Translations under genes and position numbers: made by a program
Part shown: piece after piece, positions 11,565 through 23,987 of the stretch
How the letters are laid out: every line of letters begins with the position of its first letter
Numbering within the stretch: the first letter of the stretch is position 1
Notes under the pieces: model-generated
Told to the model about the DNA's origin: nothing
Database searches by the model: none
Seen by the model: the letters and a program-made list of their open reading frames with translations, nothing else
Source of the DNA: Semisulcospira habei
Taxonomy: Eukaryota > Mollusca > Gastropoda > Semisulcospiridae
Direction: 5' to 3'
Length of the DNA: 64,000 nucleotides
NCBI GenBank assembly: GCA_036245525.1
Contig: BTPG01000005.1
Location: 212,294,399-212,358,398 of the forward strand

Positions 11565-11940
11565 GGTCTGCCCTGGGGGACTTGGGTGGGGTTAGGTATT
11601 TTTTAGTTCCCAGGGTCACCCTGGTCAGCCCCACAGGGTGGGTTTTTCTCTCTATTCTGGGGCATGTGTTTCTGTCTACCCTTTGTCCATTCACCTGTAT
11701 TTGCCTTTTTAAAACTCTCCCTACTGTCTGCACTGCCTGTAGCTCTTGATATTGGATATGTGTTGCTAAATGGTCTTAGCTTTATTTAGGCCCCATGTGT
11801 TAGGTTTATTTAACGTATTTGACCGGCTGGCGACATACATTCAATGTTCTGTTTATTTTTTATTTTTTCACAAGCAGTGCAGGCACGTCCTGAGAAAGCC
11901 TTGTTGCTGTCGGGACGTTAAGCAATGTACAATCAATCAA
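11565..11940 (+). mobile_element. 380-bp SINE-like element, copy 1
   Basis: First of three nearly identical copies, all on the plus strand (others 39238-39617 and 48320-48703). It begins ggtctgccctgggggacttg and ends gtcgggacgttaagcaatg plus a short (AATC)n tail. Flanking TCTATTG at 11558-11564 and 11941-11947 is the probable duplication. It has no recognisable tRNA-type A and B boxes, so it may be a LINE 3' end instead of a true SINE. The conserved 57-60 codon frames on either strand are shared because the copies are alike, with no support as genes. Its 3' edge is 44 bp from the receptor exon's acceptor. Confidence 0.82.
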
Positions 11941-11984
11941 TCTATTGAGTGTTTTATTGTGTGTTCTATTGTGTTTTATTGCAG

Positions 11985-14900
11985 TGGGATTTTTTATGCC
12001 TCAGTGGAACTGCCCTGCAAAAAGTGAGCTGGGACAGGCCAATCAGACAATACGAGTGGACTGGGCAAGTGACGGGTTCTACAATTACTGCAAGTGGTGG
12101 GTTCAGGGTTTCCTTGGCACAGAGCAACCCTCTCAGGAAGGCGGCTTCGGTCTGGTAATTCGGCTGGATGACCTCTCGCTCCAGTTAAGCGACAATACCG
12201 GAAGTGATGACATACTGCGAGTGCATTATGGGGGCAATATTAGAATGTATTCCGGGCACGGTACGGCACAGCCGCTGGTGGTTGTTTCCGATCATGTCTG
12301 GTTCGAACTGGTAACGTTTAAGCGCGAGTCTGTTGAGAATGTCAGTTTGTCTGCAGTGGAGTCCTGGCGAGATGGTGGCAAATCTGTATCAAGGCTCAAT
12401 CTGTCGTACACTGCCTACTCCCGCCACACACTACCTCCAGAGGTAGAGGCAGGGGTGTATAACTGTTCCCAGCACTACCTGGTGCCGCCGGAACTGCAGT
12501 GTGACGGGTTTGCGCAGTGTCTTGGGGCAGAAGACGAGCTAGACTACAACTGCAGCTACACGCATCTGGGTTGCGAGGACGGCTGGGTGGCGGGAGAGTC
12601 GTTCTGTCTCAAGTTCGTCTGGCCCGCAAGAAACATCACCACTGACGAAGCGAGACTGGAGTGTGGGCAAAGATACCATGGTGAGTTAGGGTCCCTGCCA
12701 CATCCAGACACACGGCGACTGGCGGCCATCCTACTGAGGAAGAACAATCACGATGCACTGATCGTGGGGCTGGAGAAGGTTAACGTCTCCGCCACAGGTT
12801 TGCGTCACCTCTACCGCTTTCTGTGGCAATGGTCGCAAGCAGGGACGGAGTTCGACGGACCGTCGCCGAGAGCCTCAGACAGCGATGCCCAATGTGCCAC
12901 TCTGACGTCAGGAAATCAGTTACGATCAGTGGACTGTGGCCACAAGGCTCAGTTCGGGTACGTGTGTTCCAGGCGGAACCCCCAGCGAATGCATCAAGCA
13001 CAACGGATCAGCTTGAAACTCGATCCACCGCTAATCACCAAATTCCGAGAGGTTCTCAGACAATGCCCGTCGGGGTACTTCGTCCACTACATCCACCCGT
13101 GTGAATCTGATGTGGAGGTAGACACTGGTTTTCCCCCGATGGTGTGCAGGGACGGGCGGCGCGTCCAATACACGCTGACGTGTGACGGGTACGACGACTG
13201 TGGGGACGGGAGTGACGAAACAAACTGTGATACCGTTCGTACGGGTCCTCTGGTGACGTCAATGTTCATGTGTGCACGCCAGCTGGAACTAGTGGACATC
13301 AAGCTCAGGTGTAACGGGGTGCCGGATTGCCATGACGCCAGCGACGAGGAGAACTGCGTGGCGTGCAGCAAGGGGACAGTACCGTGTGGAAAGCTGGGCT
13401 GCATGCCTTTTGGTACGCCCGAGTGCTCCCTCTCAGAATGCTCAACAGAACAGTTGTGGGTTCAATCAGGATCAAAATCACGTCGAGTGGATGTCGATGG
13501 GTTCGGCATGATGACGCTGAGAGAGATGGAAGCCCCATACACCTGCCCAAGGTCCCATTTTCTGTGTGGATGGACGACGGTCAATTACTGCATCCCGAGC
13601 TTTCTAGTCGGCAACGGCCATCAAGATTGTCCTGCTGTTGTCGGGCTGAATTCCTCGGCTGACGAGCTCTTTGGTGGACTGGTGTGTCCGGGACATTACC
13701 GCTGCTACCGAAACAACATTTGTATCCATCCCGAATATTTCTGTGACGGCGTGTATCATTGCCCACTAAAAGACGACGAACGCTACTGCAACCTGCCCTG
13801 TCCTCGCGACTGCTCGTGTGTAGGACTCGAATATCGGTGTTCACAGATGTTTGACCCCGCTGACCACGTGCACGTCAGACTGCTGGATCTGAGCGGGACA
13901 CGTCAGCCGTCACTGGACAATTTCCACTACATGGGTTACCTCGCCTTTCTCAACCTGTCAGCTTGCGGACTGACCCAGTTTCCAAAGCAACTCACTCACC
14001 TCCGTCAGGCAGACTTCAGTTTCAACAACCTGACAAGGTTAACTTTAGTCGCAATGGACTTCCCTCTCATAGAAATCCTCCAAATCTCATTGAGTAACCT
14101 GACCGAGATAACTTTCCGGAAGGGCCTGGATCATTTGCGCGCATTGGATCTCCATGGGAACCGCTTGAAAAAACTCACTTTGGTGAGAAACAACGCCGGC
14201 GTACTGGAGGTTCTCGACCTGTCGTCAAACGGACTTAGCGAGGTGTCCCTGGTCGACCTGGACCATCTGACGAGGCTGGACCTCAGCGCCAATGATATCA
14301 ATCAGGGCATATTCAATTTTGACCAAAGCAACGCAACAGCGCTGGAGTTTCTCAATCTGTCATCGTGCGGCTTGCAAAGCGTGAAGCTTGAGGGCCTGCA
14401 ACACCTGCACATGCTGGATCTGAGCTCCAACAACCTGAAGGCCCTCCGTGACGTCACTCTCCGCGGACTGCATCATCTTTTGCGCCTGAACCTTTCTCAC
14501 AACCGCCTACTGCAAAGTCTGGACGCTGCCTTTCAGCTGTTTGTCAAGAACTCCGGTGTTGCGGAACTGCAGTCTCTTGTGCTCAGACACACAGGGCTGC
14601 AGTACATCGAGGCGGACCCGTTTGTGGGCATGACCTCTGGGTCACACCTGGACATCACGGGAAATGAGATCCGGACAGTGAACATGAGCGTGTTTACACA
14701 CTGGACCAGTCCGCTCACCGCCTTTCACACCAGTAACATCAGCACGTGCTGTGCGTACTACAAGAGGTTTCACGAGACTGGGACCGACTGTAGAACCGCC
14801 ACAGAGGTCGTCTATCCGGAGCAGTGCAGTGGTACAGTGACAGATGGGGAGGGGGAAAACACAACAGCCCCGGACCTCTCCACCACACCAACAGCATGCG

Positions 14901-17900
14901 ACGTCGGGTGGCTACGCTTTGAGTCTTTGTGTCTGAGGTTCGTGTTTCCCATCCTCAAAATGTCGGCAACGACGGCGATAAACGAGTGTCGAGGCCGGTT
15001 TGGTGCTGGTCTGGCCGCTTTGCCTACTCAAGCTACCAGAGTGGTAGCGGCGCGATTCTTACAGCTGTCTGGCTACCAACAACTGATAGTAGGCCTAGAG
15101 AAGGTATCAGCGGGCACAGTCACCAGAGGCCTGGCTCATCTGTACCGCTTTCTCTGGCGCTGGAGACAGGCAGGGGTGGAGTTTGATGTGCCCAGAGTGC
15201 AGGACGACGGCGTAACCAGAGACTGCGCTGTCTTTGATGGTGGCGACCTGCTGCCGGTCCAGTGTTCGGCAGAGGAGAACAATGCCTACGTGTGCTCCAA
15301 ACCTGCCAGCGGTCACTCCCTTCCTGCAGCACGCGCGACCTTGACATTGTATTCGCATTCCCTGCCCATGAATAAGTTTCCCGCTAAAGTATGCAGTGAC
15401 GCGTCCTTTGTTCACACGTTCCATTCCTGCCGACCCGCCATGCCAGGAAAGGGGCCGGTGACGAGCTGTACTCCACTACTGACGGGAGATGGCTCCGCCC
15501 CCAGCTGTTTCCCTCTGATGCGCTGTCAGAACGGGCAGCACGTGCACTACACGATGACGTGTGACGGGCATGACGACTGCGGCGATAACACTGACGAAGA
15601 CAACTGTCGTGACGTGCGCTCTGGTCCCCTCCAGTCGTTGTTCGCTTGTACACGTCAAGCGGAGCTAGTGAACACCACATCCCGCTGTAACGGCATGCCG
15701 GACTGTCATGACGCTAGTGACGAGGAGAACTGTGACGAGTGTAGTGAGGGCATGCGCTCGTGTGGGGTCTACGGTTGTCTGCCCGAGAGATATTATAACA
15801 GTAGGTGGCTAGTGTGTGACCCTCAGTCCCCCGGCCCTCAGTCAAGCGTTAGACCAGGTGGAAGATCGGTACCCAGTGTTAATCCCCGAGTGTATACAGC
15901 CGCCGGAACTGTCAACGTGACCTTGGTTGACCTAGACGAGTACCGGTTTCCAAACCTGTCCTCGGCTTACGATTGTCCTGAGACTCACTTCCGGTGTGCG
16001 GGAGGTCACTGCATTCCAAGCTTCCTGATCAACAACGACGTGCCCGACTGCCCTTTGTATGTAGCAGAAGACGAAACGCTGTCCAGCTTGATCTGCCCCG
16101 GGTACTATCGCTGTTACAGGTCCGGCGTTTGTCTTCACCCGGAGTACCTCTGTGACGGCGTGTACCACTGCCCCCTGAAGGACGACGAAAGGTACTGTCA
16201 CCTGCAGTGTCCTGAGCGCTGTATTTGTCAAGGTCACGCATACCGGTGTTCAGCCATGTTTGACCCAGCTGACTACCTGCACGTGAGGTACCTGGACGTG
16301 AGTGGGACACCCCAGCCTGCGTTACGTACTCTGTACTACATGGGTTACCTCAGCTTTCTCAACCTGTCCTCGTGTCACGTGACCAACGCGTCTCTTGTAG
16401 ACCTGGTGCATATCAGGGTGCTGGATTTGAGTAACAACCTCATCACGACCCTGACCGACGTAGTTTTGGGCGAGATGCCCCTGCTGGCTTACTTCAACAT
16501 TTCACACAACCCTCTAACCACGTTTCTCATGGCTCAGTTGTCTGGGTACCTGGCGGCCGCAAAGACGGACAGGTTGCTTAGTCTGAGTGTAAGTGCCGTT
16601 GGGATTAAGTACATTGAGGAAACTGCAATGGATAATATGTCTTCTCTGCTGTATCTGGACATCCGCGGTAACGCTATCAGAGGCATCAACCAGGGCATGT
16701 TTGAGGGTCTGACACAACTACAGGTGCTGGAGACTGACGACCCCCGACTGTGCTGTCCCTATTTCTACCTGTATCCCAACGCCAGCATGGACTGCCAGAC
16801 GCCGATAGACGAGCTGTCCTCGTGCAGTGACCTGCTCCGTTCTGACTTTTTCCGCGTCTTTCTGTGGACACTGTCCGTCATGGCCATCCTGGGCAACGTC
16901 GGGGTGGTGGTCTACCGGGTGTTCCTGGAGGCGCAGGGGACTTCACCCGGATTCCGAGTGCTGGTGAGCAACCTGTGTGTGTCCGACCTGCTGATGGGCG
17001 TGTACATGCTGATGATCGGGGCGGCGGACGCCCACTACAGCGGCCAGTACATCTGGCAGCAAGAGGCGTGGACGGGTAGCGCACTGTGTCAGGCGGCCGG
17101 TTTCCTGTCACTGCTGTCCAGCGAGGTGTCGGCCTTCATCATCTGTCTCATCACGATAGAACGCGTGTTGGTGCTGCGCTTCCCGCTCAGTCACCACCTT
17201 CACCTGACGCTGAAATCAACGCGCGTGGCTTGTGGTGTCGCCTGGTTTCTGGGTCTGCTTGTGGCCGCCATCCCTCTCTTCCCCACACACTGGACGTTCT
17301 ACGGGCACACCGGCGTCTGCCTGCCGCTGCCCATCACCCGCCGCCCCTTCCCCGGACAGCAGTACGCCTTCGCCGTCTTTGTCGTCCTCAACTTCGTGCT
17401 CTTTGTGCTTATCGGCGTGGGCCAGCTCGTCATCTTCAGGGCCATCGTCAACACGGCCACGGTGCAGAGAACGTCTCGCCGCCAGCAGGACACGGCCATC
17501 GCGCGCCGCCTGTTTCTCATCGTGCTGACCGACTTCCTGTGCTGGTTCCCTATCGGCCTGATGGGGCTGCTGGCGTACCGAGGGACCCCCATCCCGGGCG
17601 AGGTCAACGTGTGGGCCGCTATCTTCATCCTACCCGTCAACTCCGCCATCAACCCCTTCCTCTACACGCTGGGCCTGCTGCTCGAAAAGTGGCTGAAGCG
17701 GCGAGAGGAGCAGCGCGTCCAGCGAACCCTGGACAAGCTTCACACCGACATGCTGTCCTGGTCCGAGGACAAAGTACAGGAGCTGTTCAAATATACTAAA
17801 CACGCCCTGGTGCGGATGGGGGCCGGCAAAAGGATCGTTGCCTCAGACCGGGACACAGCCAAAACCGTTCAGCACCAGCAAGACATGACACTTGGTGTCC

Positions 17901-18052
17901 GTGACCTCGGTCCGCTGGCATCCTCCAATCGTTTTACCCAAGACGAACAAGAGGCGCAATCGACCCGTGATCCAGTCAAACAATCGACCCGTGATCCAGA
18001 CAAACAATCGACCCGTGATCCAGACAAACAACTCCACGACAGCGCTGCCTGA
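11985..18052 (+). CDS. GRL101-like receptor: LDLa/C-type-lectin-like/LRR ectodomain with 7TM domain (terminal exon)
   Basis: Single 6,068-bp exon (2,021 codons plus TGA) after acceptor ttttattgcag. The phase-1 start fits the donor at 1829, and the ATG at 11945 upstream lies in the intron. Domains by position: CUB-like 12000-12420; LDLa-like 12458; C-type-lectin-like 12572-12978; LDLa 13099, 13270, 13540 and 13684; LRR N-cap and about 11 LRRs 13799-14740; then a second set, C-type-lectin-like 14894-15300, LDLa 15406-16198, a shorter LRR block 16270-16740, and a cysteine cap. Seven helices lie at about 16841-17690, with ERV in place of DRY (TIERVLVLRFP), CWFPIG in TM6 and NPFLY in TM7. The C-tail has three STRDPDKQ-type repeats. 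Expected at the plasma membrane, coupling to G proteins as LGR/relaxin-type receptors do. The lectin domains lack an EPN-like sugar motif, so calcium-dependent sugar binding is doubtful. The ligand is unknown. Confidence 0.9.
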
Positions 18053-18381
18053 AGCTATTAACCTTTTAGCACATGCAGCCATCGGTACTGCCAGCGGCGT
18101 GCACAACATAAGCCAAGCAGTGGCAACTCTCCTTTTATGGCTCGAAGGCAGAAAGCTGGAATCGCTTTTGAACATTCTTAGGCTAGGGCAGATACTGCCA
18201 GACACGGCCAACCAAAACATCCTTGCGTCACCGGCTTTCTGTGTTGCAACATGAAGGGTAGTGTCTCTAAAGTCTGTAAAAAAAAGATCGGCAACATTTC
18301 CTCCAGGCAAACACCCTGAAAATGGGTCATATTGCGTAAGACACCTAGCGTGCGGCTCACCTGTCTGCCATTCATTTGCAT

Positions 18382-18387
18382 AATAAA
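18382..18387 (+). terminator. Candidate polyadenylation signal AATAAA
   Basis: AATAAA about 330 bp after the receptor stop codon, in unique DNA before the minisatellite at 18545. It is the first canonical hexamer after the stop that I see, so a 3' UTR of about 350 bp is plausible. No transcript evidence. Confidence 0.45.
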
Positions 18388-18544
18388 CGTGCCATTTTCT
18401 CAGAGACGTTTAAGACCAGCGACTTAAAACTTGGCACAAAGATGGGATGTGGTGTATAATTTATAATATCGCATTTTAATTTGACCTCTTTTCAAGATCA
18501 AGGTAAAAAAAATCACACCGTATGGGTAATTATGACCATATTTG

Positions 18545-18835
18545 TTTATATCAGCCTAATTATATTACTAACCGTACACAATTTCCAATGTCTTCATGAA
18601 CACCATGATTATATTACTAACCGTACACAATTTCCAATGTCTTCATGAACACCATGATTATATTACTAACCGTACACAATTTTCAATATCTTCATGAACA
18701 GCATTATTATATTACTAACCGTACACAATTTCCAATGTCTTCATGAACAGCATGATTATATTACTAACCGTACACGATTTTCAATGTCTTCATGAACAGC
18801 ATGATTATATTACTAACCGTACACAATTTCCAAAG
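18545..18835. repeat. 49-bp minisatellite, six copies
   Basis: Units of 49 bp (gattatattactaaccgtac followed by acaatttccaatgtcttcat and gaacaccat), with starts near 18607, 18656, 18705, 18754 and 18803. Nothing else is recognised from 18388 to 19185. Confidence 0.9.
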
Positions 18836-19185
18836 CCTACGACATGCGGCTCTTAGATGTCGAATTCCAGAGTATGTACACTCCTGCATGTCTCCAAGAT
18901 GTAGCTGTTCGTGGGATTTTGGAGGGTTGCACAACCATGGCTTTTAAAAGCGAACAATGTAAAGAGAAATATTAGGTCGTCTTGTTTGTTGTAGCGGCGC
19001 CAAGCCTTCTCTAATGGGAAAACGTTGAATGGATTCATTGTATTGAAAACGGGTAGGCGGGGTCTTCAAAATGACACCCCTATTATTGTTATCAACTCAT
19101 TTAAGGTGATAGACCTTTAAAAGAGGTATCCCATCAGAAATTTGAACTGTATATTGTGGGACATAATAATGCCTTAGGATCCAAT

Positions 19186-19715
19186 CGGGAAGACATGATC
19201 CAAGTCGGATACGTGAGAGGTAAACAGCAAACTTAGCAAGGTGACGTCATCACAGTGACGTCAAGTGGAAAGAGAGCAGACATGATCCAAGTCAGATACG
19301 TGAGAGGTAAACAGCAAACTTAGCAAGGGTGACGTCATCACAGTGACGTCAAGTGGAAAGAGAGCAGACATGATCCAAGTCATATACGTGAGAGGTAAAC
19401 AGCAAACTTAGCAAGGGTGACGTCATCACAGTGACGTCAAGTGGAAAGAGAGCAGACATGATCCAAGTCAGATACGTGAGAGGTAAACAGCAAACTTAGC
19501 AAGGTGACGTCATCACAGTGACGTCAAGTGGAAAGAGAGCAGACATGATCCAGGTCAGATACGTGAGAGGTAAACAGCAAACTTAGCAAGGGTGACGTCA
19601 TCACAGTGACGTCAAGTGGAAAGAGAGCAGACATGATCCACGTCAGATACGTGAGAGGTAAACAGCAAACTTAGCAAGTGTGACCCTATCACAGTGAGGT
19701 CTAGTGGAAAGAGGA
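19186..19715. repeat. 88-bp minisatellite with paired CRE palindromes
   Basis: Six units of 87-89 bp (gacatgatccaagtcagata, cgtgagaggtaaacagcaaa, cttagcaagggtgacgtcat, cacagtgacgtcaagtgg). The first five each carry two perfect TGACGTCA octamers 14 bp apart (e.g. 19242-19249 and 19256-19263). The sixth is degenerate. This is the consensus CREB/ATF site, but function is not shown. Confidence 0.93.
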
Positions 19716-20199
19716 TGGTGTTTTTTAATGCCTGATATTTTGAAGTAATTCAGTAGGGCTTGTCCAAAACTGTTACTGATCAATGAAACATCTTTGACAC
19801 TATAAATGTTACAATTGAAGAAAACAAACCGATCAGGCGCATGCACAATTCTAAACACGTTCAGAGTTCCTTTGATCAAAGAATACTTCAAGACTGGAAA
19901 AAGAACACAAGGTACCGACGTTTCAGAACGGGACTTTCTGTAATCGCACCACTTCGGTAACTAAGCTCAAACGGGTGGTAAGAAACAAACGACTGGAAAA
20001 TGCACTCCTTTTTAAGTCCCTTCTATTTATAGAAGAGACTTTTTTAAGACGGGTCGCGGTGTGGCGAATTTTATAGCATGTCCATGGTGTCAATGGCGGG
20101 CAGGCTAAACCTCTAACAATTGAAGAAACAAGATGAAAATTACGTCATGTCTAGTTACGCTAACCTCGCTGCTGAACGTACATTTGGCGCGAAGCGTCG
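19716..20199. other. Intergenic stretch without recognised features
   Basis: About 480 bp of AT-leaning DNA with short frames only. I see no domain, repeat or splice structure. Confidence 0.5.
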
Positions 20200-20261
20200 C
20201 ATGTGCGTATGTATGTATGTGCGCATGTATGTATGTATGTATGTATGTATGTATGTATGTA
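20200..20261. repeat. (ATGT)n microsatellite, left of LINE
   Basis: About fifteen ATGT units with two gcgc interruptions. It directly abuts the 5' end of the LINE at 20262. The same repeat lies at its 3' end (23746-23816). Confidence 0.93.
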
Positions 20262-23200
20262 TCAGGCGGCCTGATGTTGACCTGGGGATGACAACATCAC
20301 TCGGCACACACTGAACGACCAAGCAGCCTTTTCTAGGGACAGCACTGCTTGCTCCACATGGAGAGGGGCCTAGAAAAGGTGGCCTAACCAAAGCTCGTCC
20401 CCTCGCAACCCAGTTGGCTAGCCGCGGTCAACGGGCATCTTCTCCTGCGGTCAAAAAACAAGAAAGAATAACGGATCCACTCTCATGACGACCACGACCG
20501 GACTCAACGTAGCATGCTGGAACGTCCGAACCATGCTCGACAAAGCAGACAGCGGACGCCCTGAACGTCGCTCCGCCCTCATTGCCCATGAATTGCGGAG
20601 GTTAAACATCGACATCGCCGCGCTCAGCGAAGTACGCCTTCCGGACGAAGGCAGCCTCCAAGAACTTGGTGCTGGGTACACCCTCTACTGGTCAGGCAGG
20701 CCTGCATCAGAAAGACGGCTCTCAGGCGTGGGTTTCATGGTCAAAACATCCATTGCGACTAAGCTGGAAAACCTACCAACGGGCCACTCAGACCGCATCA
20801 TGTCCATGCGCCTCCCACTGAGACACCAGCAACACGTCACCCTTCTCAGTGTGTACTCCCCAACCCTCCTGGCAGAGCCTGCTGAAAAGGACAAGTTTTA
20901 CACTGACCTGCGCAGCCTCCTACAGAGTACCCCTGCAGACGACAAAGTCATCATCCTTGGCGACTTCAACGCCAGAGTGGGCCAGGACTCTGAAGCCTGG
21001 AAAGGAGTCCTCGGCAAGCATGGCGTGGGGAACTGCAATGACAATGGCCGCCTACTGTTGGAGTTCTGTGCGGAGCAGCAACTTGTCATCACCAACACTA
21101 CTTTTCAGCAAAAGGACAGTCGAAAGACCACCTGGATGCATCCTCGCTCCAAACACTGGCACCTTATCGACTATGTCCTAGTGCGTCAGAGGGACCGCAG
21201 TGACGTCCTCCTCACCAGAGTGATGCCCAGCGCAGAGTGCCACACTGACCACCGCCTTGTCCGCTGCAAACTCAGGCTCCACTTCAAACCAAAACCCAAG
21301 AAATGGGGGCCCCCCAAGAAAAAGCTTGATGTTGCCAGCCTTCAGCGTGACGATGTGAAAGCTGCCTTTCAGACAGATTTACAGCGCAGGCTCAAAGACA
21401 CAGCGGACCCAGTAGACTCCTCCCCTGAAACACTTTGGGAACAACTGAAAACTGCTATTGCAAAATCCTCTGCAGAAGTCTTGGGTTTCGCCAGAAAGAC
21501 GAACAAAGACTGGTTTGACGAAAACGATGTAGAGATCCAGGAACACCTAGCAAAAAAAAGAGCCGCCCATCAGGCCCACCTAGCCCAGCCTTCCTGCCCT
21601 GTGAAGAAGTCTGCCTTCCGCCTCGTCTGCAGCAGTCTCCAGCGCAAGCTCAGAGATCTCCAGAATGAGTGGTGGACCAGACTTGCACAGAGGACCCAGC
21701 TTTGCGCTGACAATGGTGACTACAGGGGCTTCTACGAAGCACTGAAAGCAGTGTATGGCCCCAGGCACCTGGTACAAAGTCCCCTGCGAAGCGCTGATGG
21801 CCAGGCACTCCTCACAGATAATACCTCCATCTTGAACCGCTGGTCGGAATACTTTCAGAGCCTCTTCAGCGCTGAGCGCACTGTTCAAGAAGCAGTCGTC
21901 CTACAAATCCCACACCTCCCAGTAAAGGTTGAATTGGACGAACCGCCCACCGCTGAAGAGACCCTCACAGCCATCCACCAGCTCAAGAGTGGCAAAGCAG
22001 CAGGCATTGATGGAATACCGCCAGAGATCTGGAAACATGGAGGCACAGCACTGCACAACAAGCTCCATGACCTCTTTCTCTGCTGCTGGGAGGAAGGAAC
22101 ACTACCAAAAGATCTCCGTAATGCAGTCGTTATCACCCTGTACAAGAACAAAGGCGAGAAGTCTGACTGTTCCAACTATCGGGGAATTACCCTGCTGTCC
22201 ATTGCTGGGAAAATCCTTGCAAGGCTGCTCCTGAATCGGCTGGTACCTGCCATCGCTGAAGACCAACTCCCAGAGGGCCAGTGTGGCTTCAGAGCAAACA
22301 GGAGCACCACCGATATGGTCTTTGTGCTGAGACAGCTACAGGAGAAGTGCCGCGAGCAGAACAAAGGGCTGTACGTAACATTTGTCGACCTAACAAAAGC
22401 GTTCGACACTGTGAGCAGGCAAGGCATGTGGCAGATCCTGGAGCGACTTGGCTGTCCCCCAAAGTTCCTCAACATGATTGTCCAGCTACACGAGGACCAG
22501 CAAGGCCAGGTCAGACTCAACAATGACCTCTCAGAACCATTCCCCATTCTCAACGGCGTAAAGCAGGGCTGCGTGCTGGCACCGACCCTCTTCACCATCT
22601 TTTTTAGCATGATGTTGAAGCAGGCCACAGTGGACCTCGATGATGACGATGCAGTGTACATCAGGTATCGTCTCGATGGCAGCCTGTTCAACCTCAGACG
22701 ACTGCAGGCCCACACGAAAACCCTAGACCAACTGATTCGTGAGCTGCTTTTTGCTGATGATGCTGCCCTCGTTGCACACACAGAGAAAGCCCTGCAGCGC
22801 ATCACGTCTTGCTTCGCAGATGCTGCCCAGCTCTTTGGACTCGAGGTCAGTCTGAAAAAGACAGAGGTCCTCCATCAGCCGGCACCCAAGACAGTGTATC
22901 GCCCTCCTCACATCACCATTGGCGGGTCTGAACTAAAGTCAGTGCACCAGTTTACTTACCTTGGCTGCATTATCACGTCGGACGCCAAGCTGGACAAGGA
23001 GCTTGACAGCAGGCTGGCAAAAGCGAACAGCGCTTTCGGGCGACTTTTCAAGCGGGTGTGGCACAATCAACAGCTGAAAACAGGCACCAAGATCAGCGTG
23101 TACAGAGCTGTGGTCCTCACCACCCTGCTGTATGGTTCCGAGTCCTGAGCCCTCTACCGCAGCCAACTACGACTCCTCGAACGCTTCCACCAGCGCTGCC

Positions 23201-23745
23201 TGCGCACCATCCTGGGCATTCACTGGAGTGACTATGTCACCAACGTCGAGGTCCTTGAACAGGCTGAAACCGTGAGCATCGAGGCTTTGCTGCTGCGGAC
23301 ACAGCTCCGCTGGGCGGGGCACGTCTCCAGGATGGAGGATCATCGCCTACCAAAGATCACCCTGTTCGGCGAGCTTGCTACTGGACACCGTGACAGAGGG
23401 GCACCAAAGAAGAGATACAAAGACTGTCTCAAGAAGTCACTTAGTGCCTGCCAAATCGACCACCACCAGTGGTCTTCGCTTGCTGCGGACCGTGACACCT
23501 GGCGCTCCACCGTTTACAAGGCAGCTGTCTCCTTTGAGGACTCTCACAGAGCTAGCCTTAAGGACAAGCGGCTCAGGAGAAAAAAACAGAGATGCTGCAG
23601 TTCAGAGCCCTGGCCATACCTTCCCCTGCAGCCACTGCGTTCGAACCTGCCTGTCTCGGATTGGCCTCCGCAGCCACGAACAAGCCTGCAGACGTCGTGG
23701 GCAACTCCTATAAAATCTTCGTTCGCGAAGTCAAGCCAAGAGAGA
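20262..23745 (+). mobile_element. EN-RT LINE within (ATGT)n (family also at 54.6 and 56.1 kb)
   Basis: A non-LTR retrotransposon of ~3.5 kb: 223-bp 5' UTR starting atcaggcggcctgatg, one ORF, and a short 3' UTR (ctataaaatcttcgttcgcg, aagtcaagccaagagaga) that passes into ATGT repeats. It looks full length because it starts in a 5' UTR upstream of the EN domain. Two 5'-truncated relatives lie in this window. The structure resembles RTE-like elements often annotated as craniofacial development protein 2-like EN proteins. I do not assign the clade firmly. Confidence 0.88.
20485..23713 (+). pseudogene. LINE EN-RT protein with C-terminal C2HC finger, one nonsense and one frameshift
   Basis: Endonuclease at about 20500-21290 (LNVACWNVRTMLDKADSG, ALSEVRLPDEG, VIILGDFNARVGQD, HTDHRLVRCKL). 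RT at about 21950-23100 (HQLKSGKAAGIDGIPPEIWK, NYRGITLLSIAGKILARLLL, QCGFRANRSTTDMVF, FVDLTKAFDTVSR, GVKQGCVLAP, LLFADDAALVAHT). TGA at 23146-23148 replaces a tryptophan codon, which is still TGG in the 54.6 and 56.2 kb copies. The conserved C-terminus continues ([36 protein letters not shown]). An A-run near 23580 shifts the frame before a C-x2-C-x12-H-x4-C finger ([13 protein letters not shown], then LRSHEQAC) ending near 23713. With two lesions the copy is inactive. Confidence 0.9.
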
Positions 23746-23777
23746 GATGTATGTATGTATGTATGTATGTATGTATG

Positions 23778-23811
<34 letters not shown>

Positions 23812-23816
23812 TGTAC
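23746..23816. repeat. (ATGT)n microsatellite, right of LINE
   Basis: About seventeen ATGT units, one altered to atat, directly after the LINE 3' UTR. It could be the element's own tail or the far half of the target repeat. Confidence 0.93.
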
Positions 23817-23987
23817 ACACAAGCTTGAATCTTGGCGAAATACTTTCTTAAGTGGGTGGCTAAGAGAGCCTCCGAGCATATTGTAATTGAATGCCTCATT
23901 GAAGACATAAACAACCGTTTATAAGAAGTCGGTTGACCCAGATTTGAGTCCGTAATTTTTGTCATATTTACTTCAACTTTTGCATAT

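Noticed and set aside
11945..11984. Start of the receptor at the methionine encoded at 11945
   Set aside because: It lies before a clear 3' splice site (tttattgcag) whose phase matches the upstream LDLa exons; the hydrophobic N-terminus it would give is chance.
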